From the NCBI GenBank assembly GCA_947624245.1, contig CANQJL010000013.1:1-64000 (forward strand): a stretch of DNA of 64,000 nucleotides. Reading direction: 5' to 3'. Shown one piece after another: positions 58,235 through 64,000 of the stretch (the first letter of the stretch is position 1; every line of letters begins with the position of its first letter). The notes beneath the pieces were generated by a model, which saw nothing but the letters and a program-made list of their open reading frames with translations, made no database searches and was not told the DNA's origin. This DNA comes from an uncultured Acetatifactor sp. GTDB taxonomy: Bacteria > Bacillota > Clostridia > Lachnospirales > Lachnospiraceae. Made by a program: the position numbers and the translations under genes.

Positions 58235-59899
58235 TCAATTACCTGTATCTGTTTCCTCTTTACCGTTTTTTGCCGGTCTCAATTTCGACGCAATGGCTTC
58301 GGCCACGCGGATACCGTCCATGGCGGCAGAGACGATTCCGCCCGCATATCCCGCGCCCTCTCCGCAGGGATACAGCCCCCTGACATTTGCCTGCAGCGTG
58401 TCGTCTCTGCAGATGCGCACGGGAGAGGACGTCCTGCTCTCCACTCCCGAAAGCAGCGTATCGGGCCGGTCGAATCCGTCAATCTGTCTGCCGAAGCTCT
58501 CCATTCCCTCCACGATGGCCTCGTTGCAGGATTTCGGCAGGATCCGGCTCACGTCGGCCCACGCAAAGCCGCCCCTGCACTGCGGCATCGGGAGACCTTC
58601 GCCGTCCTTGGGATTTTCCTGCCGCACCTCCCAGGCACGGTCCCCTGCGACCTTTGCTTTGAACTCACCGTATCTCTGAACGGGAATCCTGCCCCCGCCC
58701 AGCTCATATGCCTTCTCCTCAAGCCTTCTCTGAAATTCGATTCCCGCCAGCGGGTGGTCCGAGCCGAAATCCGCCGGCGTCACGGTCACGATCACCGCGC
58801 TGTTGGCGTTCGTCCCGTCTCTCCCGCTGCAGCTCATACCGTTGACCGCCAAACGCCCCTCCTCGGAGGAGGCGTTCACCACATACCCGCCGGGGCACAT
58901 ACAGAAGGAATAGACGCCCCTTCCGCCGCCTGTCCTGGCCGTCACTTTATACGGCGCCGCCCCCAGCACGCCCGGATCTTCCTTCCCATATTGGCTCAAA
59001 TTGATCATGGCCTGCAGATGCTCCACCCGCAGACCCACCGCAAAGGCTTTCGCCTCCATATTTACATGTTCTTCAAAAAGCATGGAGAAGGTATCTCTCG
59101 CGCTGTGTCCGCAGGCAAGGACCACCTGTCTGCAGGGAATCGTTTCATTTTCTCCCAACACGACCCCCGTCACACGCCCGTTCTCCACACGAAGGCCCGT
59201 GACACAGGCGGAAAATCTCACGATCCCGCCCAGCCTGATGATTTCCTGCCGCATTCTGCTCACAATGCCGCCAAGCACGTCCGTTCCTATATGCGGTTTC
59301 GCATCATAGCAGATGCTCTCGTCAGCGCCGAACCGCACAAAGGTCTGAAGCACCTCTTTGTTCCTGCCGTCCCTGTCCTTCACCAGCGTGTTCAGCTTGC
59401 CGTCCGAAAAGGTTCCCGCGCCGCCTTCCCCGAACTGAACGTTAGATTCCGTATCCAGCCGCCCCGTCTCCCAGAAGCGCTCCACGTCCTTCTGTCTCTC
59501 CTCCACGCATTTTCCCCGCTCCAACAGAGTGACGGCGTATCCGTGCAACGCCAGATAATATCCGCAGAACAATCCCGCCGGTCCCATTCCCACGATGACC
59601 ACAGGCTGATCCTGAGGCGTTTCCCCGGGCTTTGGAAAAGTATAGGTCACGGTCTGCGGCCTACTGACCAGATTTTCCTTCCCCCGAAATCTGCGAAGGA
59701 CACGTTCCTGCTCCCTGACCTCCACGTCCAGCGTATAGCTGTAGAAAATATCCGGCTTTTTTCTGGCATCTATGGACCGTCTGACGATTTTCACGCCGAG
59801 AATATCCCGCGGCGCGACCCGCAGGATTTCGGCCGCACACCGATTCAGATCTGCGGGCTCCTGCCCGGCTCTGACTTTTACCTGATTTAAACGCAGCAT
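58235..59899 (-). CDS. FAD-dependent dehydrogenase (COG2509 type)
   Basis: Flavoprotein of unknown substrate, 554 residues. The dinucleotide motif VIVGMGPAGLFCGYYLALHG (about 100-120) is set behind an N-terminal alpha/beta region of about 95 residues, as in COG2509 proteins, and the C-terminal AGYAGGIVSAAMDGIRVAEAI closes the FAD domain. GGGAG lies 7 nt before the ATG. It follows the COG2081 flavoprotein by 25 nt, so two flavoproteins are expressed together; a shared redox task is inferred. Confidence 0.85.
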   Translation of the reverse strand: MLRLNQVKVRAGQEPADLNRCAAEILRVAPRDILGVKIVRRSIDARKKPDIFYSYTLDVEVREQERVLRRFRGKENLVSRPQTVTYTFPKPGETPQDQPVVIVGMGPAGLFCGYYLALHGYAVTLLERGKCVEERQKDVERFWETGRLDTESNVQFGEGGAGTFSDGKLNTLVKDRDGRNKEVLQTFVRFGADESICYDAKPHIGTDVLGGIVSRMRQEIIRLGGIVRFSACVTGLRVENGRVTGVVLGENETIPCRQVVLACGHSARDTFSMLFEEHVNMEAKAFAVGLRVEHLQAMINLSQYGKEDPGVLGAAPYKVTARTGGGRGVYSFCMCPGGYVVNASSEEGRLAVNGMSCSGRDGTNANSAVIVTVTPADFGSDHPLAGIEFQRRLEEKAYELGGGRIPVQRYGEFKAKVAGDRAWEVRQENPKDGEGLPMPQCRGGFAWADVSRILPKSCNEAIVEGMESFGRQIDGFDRPDTLLSGVESRTSSPVRICRDDTLQANVRGLYPCGEGAGYAGGIVSAAMDGIRVAEAIASKLRPAKNGKEETDTGN

Positions 59900-59924
59900 A
59901 AAAAATTTCTCCCGAAGTATTCTC

Positions 59925-61202
59925 TCACCGTTTGACGGCTTCTTTCTTTGGAAGCTCCCCCATTCGGCGATCGGCCCCGCAGGCCGCCATGGCCGCCAGA
60001 TAACCGCTGCACCACGCCCAGTGAAGATTATACCCTCCGCACCTTCCGTCTACATCGAGAATCTCTCCGGCGAAATACACTCCCGGCTGTCTTACGGATT
60101 CCAGACCGTCGGTAACTTCCTCAAGAGGCACGCCGCCGGCACAGACCTGAGCATTGTCGAAGGAATTGCTCCCGTTTATATGTACCTTCCATTGTCTGCA
60201 CAGACGATATATTTTGTCCAACTGTTTCCTGTCCACGCAGGACATGCTCTCGGACGGCCTAAGACCCGCAAGCTTGATGAGCATCACCGTCAGTTTCTTG
60301 TGAAGCATACCCGTAAAGAACTCCTCCACGGTTCTCTCGCCCTGCAGCAAGAGCTCTCTGGAACGACAGAGCAGTTCAAATTCCTCCCGACCGTAGTCCG
60401 GCAGAAAATCCACCGACAATTCTACTTCCTTTTGTTCCCGTAATATGTAATTCACCACACGGCTCAACTGAAACATGGGGATTCCCGACAGACCGTATTC
60501 CGTAAGCTGCAGCTCCCCCCGCTCTGCCGCCACGCACGCGCCGTCCTGCAGGACGGATATCCGCGCGTCCGTTCTCACGCCGGCCACGCTCCGCAGATAA
60601 TCCTCTCTGCATTTTAATTGCACCAGCGCCGGCACTACCGGCGTCAGACTGTGCCCCAGCCGCTTTGCCAGACGATAACCGCTGCCGTCCGACCCCGTCT
60701 TCGGCGCGGCCTGACCGCCGCAGGCCACAATCACTCTGTCGAACAAAAGCTCTCTTGCCCCGCTTTTCACGGCGATCCGATCCGTGTCCTTATCGCGCGC
60801 AACGGAATCGACCTTCCAATCCGTCAGCTCCTCCACCTGCAGAGCGCGCAGTTCATATCGCAAAGCGTCCTGAATCACCGCCGCCTGCTCGCAGGCCGGA
60901 TACAGAAGACCGTTCTTCTCCTTCAGTATGACGCCGATGCCCTGAAAGAACGATATCACATCCTGCGTGCCGAACCTCTCCAGAAACGTTTCCAGACGCT
61001 TGGGCTGTCCGGTATAGTAATCCGACACATTCAGGTGCAGGTTCCCCAGATTGCACTTTCCGTTTCCCGTGGAAAGAATCTTATTTCCCAGTCTGGAGCT
61101 TCCCTCCAGCAGAGTGACCTCCGCACCCTGTCTGGCCGCCGTAATGGCCGCCATCATTCCGGAAGCGCCGCCTCCGACAATCCCTATTCTGATCCGCGAC
61201 AA
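59925..61202 (-). CDS. HI0933/BaiN-like FAD-binding oxidoreductase (COG2081)
   Basis: 425-residue flavoprotein. The FAD motif GIVGGGASGMMAAITAARQGAEVTLLE-like lies at residues 6-30, followed by LGNKILSTGNGKCNLGN, the family hallmark. The C-terminal block is GEILDVDGRCGGYNLHWAWCSGYLAA. BaiN, from bile-acid-metabolising clostridia, is one member, but the family is wider and the substrate here is open. The start is a TTG with GGAGG 8 nt upstream. It is paired with the next flavoprotein gene. Confidence 0.87.
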   Translation of the reverse strand: MSRIRIGIVGGGASGMMAAITAARQGAEVTLLEGSSRLGNKILSTGNGKCNLGNLHLNVSDYYTGQPKRLETFLERFGTQDVISFFQGIGVILKEKNGLLYPACEQAAVIQDALRYELRALQVEELTDWKVDSVARDKDTDRIAVKSGARELLFDRVIVACGGQAAPKTGSDGSGYRLAKRLGHSLTPVVPALVQLKCREDYLRSVAGVRTDARISVLQDGACVAAERGELQLTEYGLSGIPMFQLSRVVNYILREQKEVELSVDFLPDYGREEFELLCRSRELLLQGERTVEEFFTGMLHKKLTVMLIKLAGLRPSESMSCVDRKQLDKIYRLCRQWKVHINGSNSFDNAQVCAGGVPLEEVTDGLESVRQPGVYFAGEILDVDGRCGGYNLHWAWCSGYLAAMAACGADRRMGELPKKEAVKR

Positions 61203-61220
61203 TCTTTTCTCCTCCCGTAC

Positions 61221-61904
61221 TCACGAAGAATATGTCTCCAAAAAACCGTAGAGCTCCTCTTCATTCTCCACATGCATCATCTGTATGATCTTCTGCTGTA
61301 TGTCTTCCGGCAGACTGTCCAGCCTGATCTGCGTCTCAATGTAGACTGTCTCCCGATCGTCCAGATACACCACGACCTCATTGTCAAAAGCCGCCAGATA
61401 AAAGCTTTCGCTCGGCTCGATATATCTGTAATTCATTTGGACTACCACTCTCTCCCGAGAAAAGGAAAGCACCTCAAGCCCCACGAACCCCCGCTCCTGC
61501 TCGGACAGCGGCGGGGCCGCCTCATAAATTTCCAGTGCGGCCAAGAACTGCTCCCTGTTCATTCCCACGTACTTATCCGGCAGCCGCCATGTGGTCTCCA
61601 CCACCGTGTGGTGGACCACATCCGTCTCCTCCAGGACATACTCCGTTCCCACATAGAGCGTTTCGGACGCCGACGACACATATCTGGCGTCCCGCTCCGA
61701 TTCCGCGCCGTCCCCGGGGCCCTCGCCGGCCGCCTGAGAAAGATCGGCGTCAACAATCGCAGAGGGCGTATCTGCCGCCCCCGCGATACCCGAGGGATAT
61801 TGCGGATAAAAGAACTGATACGTCCTTACGCCCGCATAAAAGCCTATGAGCAGGAACATGAGCGGATATATAAAAAATAAGCCGATACATTTTACAAATT
61901 TCAT
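61221..61904 (-). CDS. Membrane-anchored protein with a BofC-like C-terminal region
   Basis: 227 residues with an N-terminal transmembrane helix (about 6-28) and an Ala/Gly/Asp-rich linker (about 40-75). The extracellular part begins TLYVGTEYVLEETD and continues TTWRLPDKYVGMNREQFLAALEIYE, and SFSRERVVVQMNYRYIEPSESFYLAAFDNEVVVYL. The alternation of these segments resembles the C-terminal domain of BofC, a forespore regulator, but the match is by eye and weak. AGGAG lies 7 nt before the ATG. It follows the flippase in the same direction, 69 nt away. Confidence 0.6.
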   Translation of the reverse strand: MKFVKCIGLFFIYPLMFLLIGFYAGVRTYQFFYPQYPSGIAGAADTPSAIVDADLSQAAGEGPGDGAESERDARYVSSASETLYVGTEYVLEETDVVHHTVVETTWRLPDKYVGMNREQFLAALEIYEAAPPLSEQERGFVGLEVLSFSRERVVVQMNYRYIEPSESFYLAAFDNEVVVYLDDRETVYIETQIRLDSLPEDIQQKIIQMMHVENEEELYGFLETYSS

Positions 61905-61973
61905 ACTGTTCTCCTGGTCTTTGCAATCAGTATCAGCTATTTTTCTATATTTTATACGATTTGCCTGACAATG

Positions 61974-63590
61974 TTAAAAAACGCGCAGCATCTGCCCCAG
62001 CAGCCGGATCAGCTTCCCGCCGGGAACATTCTCGATCTCCTGCTCCCTGAAATTCCTGAGCAGCAAAAGCAGTATCCAATACAGAGCAAAGCCAAGCAGC
62101 AACAGAATCAGCAATGTGAACGCTTCTCCCAGATGAGGCGCCAACACCCGTCCCAGCAGCATTGCCACAAGCCCCGTCACCGCAGCTGCACCCGCCGGAA
62201 TTGCAAGCGTCTGCAGCCAATCGGGACGCGCCCGAAACTGCCTGCAGGCAAATACCCCCAACAGCACGCAGAGCACACCAAGGCCCAGCAGCCCCCCGTA
62301 GACCAGCGCCATCACTCCCGCATTGCCCGCATTCAACAGCACAGATACCACAATCACATACACCACGTCCGCAGCTCCCACTGCACACAGCACGAGAAGC
62401 TTTCCTCCGGAAAGCAGCAGCAGTCTGCCGAAGTAGAAAGACAATGTCAAAAATAATACCGCGAACCCGCCGCTCTGAAGCATACGCGCTGCGGCCTTCG
62501 CCTGATTGGGAGCGATCACCGCCCCAAGCCAATTTGCCGCTGCCGCAAGGAAGACCGACGCAAAAGCGGCATGTACCATCGCAAGGTGAAAACCGCCCTG
62601 AAACATGTTCCTTGCGAATCTCTGCTCCTCTTTTCTCAGGGAGACCGCCGTTTTACCGTACACCGGAATTAAAGACAGCATGATAAACGCCGTCCAGCAG
62701 CCGCACAATACCCAATAGCCGGCTCCGTACACTCCATACTCCGCCACCGCCGCTTCCGCCATCGCCGCTTCTGCCGCCGCACGCTTCTGCAGGAATACGA
62801 GGCCCAGCGGAACGGGCAGAATAACCAGCAGTCCGATCAGCCACTGCATTCCCCGGGCTGCGCACAGAGACCTCACGCTGTCCGCAAAGGAATCCACCGC
62901 GCGCATTCCCTCCCTGCGCGTCTTGTCCACGTTTTTCTTATTGACCCGATAATACAGGAGCAGCAGAATACATACCAACAGCTCCGAGACACTGACCGCC
63001 AGAGCGGCTCCGGCTCCTCCGTACATGGCCTCAAAATTCTGCTGCACCAGCAGCTTGCTCACTTTTGCGCCGTATGCCGAAAACAGCCTGCAGAACAACA
63101 AACTGAGGACAAGGATCAGCACCTGACGCAGCAATGCCGCCGCTGCGGTGGGAAGCTCTGAGCCCTCTCCCTGAAAACAGCCCGTCAGCACAGCCGATAC
63201 CGTCCGAAAGAGCAGAGCCGGTGCCAGCAGCATGATGATGAAAGAACTGTATTGTATGCGAAAGACGGTCCGCGCCAGCCAATCTGCGCCAAACAGCAGG
63301 AACAGGCTCCCCGCCAGACCGAGCACAAGCTGAAAGATCAGCGCGTTCTTCCGCAACTGTTCCGCATTCCTGTACTGTCCCTTTGAATTTCTGATGCGGA
63401 TCATGCGCCCCAGAACATCCGACAGATTGCCCCCTATCACCATCCATAACACGGAGAACGCCTCCAGTGCCGCTATCGTATAGGAAGCGCCGTTATATCC
63501 TGTCAGACGGGCAATCACGGCAACCGTGATCAACGCCAGTATCACAGAAACGGTCTGCATTTGTCTCCTCTTTATCTCCACCTGATTCAT
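61974..63590 (-). CDS. Polysaccharide/lipid flippase, MurJ/SpoVB-like MATE-fold protein
   Basis: 538-residue membrane protein with about fourteen helices, a MOP-superfamily flippase of the SpoVB/MurJ/Wzx kind. Early ALEAFSVLWMVIGGNLSDVLGR-like helices and the GCFQGEGSELPTAAAALLRQV segment fit this fold. It probably moves a lipid-linked sugar or peptidoglycan precursor over the membrane. One loop carries an Ala/Glu-rich stretch (AEAAMAEAAVAEYG). The ATG at 63590 has GAGG 8 nt upstream; a TTG six codons before is less likely. It follows ybeY by 14 nt. Confidence 0.82.
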   Translation of the reverse strand: MNQVEIKRRQMQTVSVILALITVAVIARLTGYNGASYTIAALEAFSVLWMVIGGNLSDVLGRMIRIRNSKGQYRNAEQLRKNALIFQLVLGLAGSLFLLFGADWLARTVFRIQYSSFIIMLLAPALLFRTVSAVLTGCFQGEGSELPTAAAALLRQVLILVLSLLFCRLFSAYGAKVSKLLVQQNFEAMYGGAGAALAVSVSELLVCILLLLYYRVNKKNVDKTRREGMRAVDSFADSVRSLCAARGMQWLIGLLVILPVPLGLVFLQKRAAAEAAMAEAAVAEYGVYGAGYWVLCGCWTAFIMLSLIPVYGKTAVSLRKEEQRFARNMFQGGFHLAMVHAAFASVFLAAAANWLGAVIAPNQAKAAARMLQSGGFAVLFLTLSFYFGRLLLLSGGKLLVLCAVGAADVVYVIVVSVLLNAGNAGVMALVYGGLLGLGVLCVLLGVFACRQFRARPDWLQTLAIPAGAAAVTGLVAMLLGRVLAPHLGEAFTLLILLLLGFALYWILLLLLRNFREQEIENVPGGKLIRLLGQMLRVF

Positions 63591-63604
63591 CCGCCGTACC
63601 TCAA

Positions 63605-64000
63605 TCAATCTCTGGTTATTTTCAAGCTCTCCAGTATCTCGCGCTGCTTTTGCTCCATCACCTCGGCCTGTTCCGGCTCCATGTGGTCATATCCGCACAG
63701 ATGCAGCATACTGTGCGCAACTAAGAAAGCAAATTCCCGAAGCTCGCTGTGCCCGTAGTTCTCTGCCTGCTCCTTCATTCTGTCCACGGAAATCATGATA
63801 TCGCCCAGCAAAAGTTCCCCCGTGTCGGGATCAAAATAATCGGCTCTTCTGTCCTCCTCGATATCGAATACGCCCGCTTCCTTAAAATCTACATTGGGAA
63901 AGGAGAGAACATCGGTCTCCCTGTCGATACCGCGGTATTCCCGATTTAACTCCCGAATCCCGCCGTTATCGGTGAGCACAAGGTTCACCGAAGCCGCATA
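63605..64000 (-). CDS. ybeY: Endoribonuclease YbeY (5' end outside window)
   Basis: Single-strand endoribonuclease for 16S rRNA 3' processing and ribosome quality control. The visible 131 codons carry LVLTDNGGIRELNREYRGIDRETDVLSFP-like sequence and the zinc motif HSMLHLCGYDH with three His. The frame stays open to the window end, so the start lies beyond 64000. Downstream is the flippase gene; no phoH or era is visible, since those would lie outside. Confidence 0.93.
   Translation of the reverse strand, partial: YAASVNLVLTDNGGIRELNREYRGIDRETDVLSFPNVDFKEAGVFDIEEDRRADYFDPDTGELLLGDIMISVDRMKEQAENYGHSELREFAFLVAHSMLHLCGYDHMEPEQAEVMEQKQREILESLKITRD

Overview
This is a stretch of a low-to-middle-GC Firmicutes-type chromosome, most likely an anaerobic clostridium of the Lachnospiraceae. 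The pointers are AGGAGG-type ribosome sites with sigma-A promoters at 16-17 nt spacing, lipoprotein signal peptides, a group-B-like [FeFe] hydrogenase, a GGGtGRT/NifU-like pair, DUF1015 beside serA/serC, a SpoVB-like flippase and a sortase-free Gram-positive envelope set. By eye the GC content is in the mid-50s percent; I did not compute it. Most genes lie on the minus strand. I see no rRNA or CRISPR. One tRNA gene (Thr, CGT) is present, and a transposase-like tail sits at the left edge.

Layout. 1-6.5 kb: transposase tail, GH51 arabinofuranosidase, membrane acyltransferase, a lipoprotein, a membrane-anchored repeat protein and a membrane-bound XRE regulator. 6.5-10.5 kb (the accessory part): a 29-residue holin-like toxin gene with a convergent antisense RNA, i.e. 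a type I toxin-antitoxin locus; a 750-residue two-domain solute-binding lipoprotein; and a Panacea-domain antitoxin coupled to a MazF/PemK-like toxin. 10.8-16.4 kb: GGGtGRT protein and Fe-S scaffold-like partner, then a TrpXYZ-type ABC transporter whose binding-protein gene is frameshifted in a G8 tract, then a hexapeptide-repeat protein. 16.4-24.5 kb: topB, an EAL/GGDEF protein, asd, argH and a TauBC-like ABC pair with no binding protein. 24.5-32 kb: tRNA-Thr, mscS-like, glgB, DUF1015, serA, serC. 32-42.3 kb: L,D-transpeptidase, ilvB, ilvD, leuB, yajC, tgt, VanY-like peptidase, aroC. 42.3-49.7 kb: lactonase-like propeller, Cys-rich repeat protein, DUF5662, a GlgX/isoamylase-like protein lacking its catalytic residues, CapA-like lipoprotein, NlpC/P60 protein, DUF1292. 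49.6-64 kb: UvrD-like helicase, gltX, [FeFe] hydrogenase, ppa, proA, formyl-THF cyclo-ligase, proB, two flavoproteins, a BofC-like membrane protein, a flippase and a partial ybeY.

How the genes fit together. Amino-acid synthesis dominates: leuB-ilvD-ilvB, serC-serA, proB-proA, asd, argH and aroC. Glycogen metabolism is represented by glgB and an apparently non-catalytic debranching-enzyme relative. Envelope work is spread across the L,D-transpeptidase, VanY-like and NlpC/P60 proteins, CapA-like protein and flippase.

The most notable items are the type I toxin-antitoxin locus with mirrored promoters and an apparent RNA switch over the ribosome site, the GH13 pseudoenzyme that has lost all its catalytic positions on an otherwise well-kept scaffold, the Panacea/MazF-like pair, and the G8-tract frameshift in a transporter lipoprotein.
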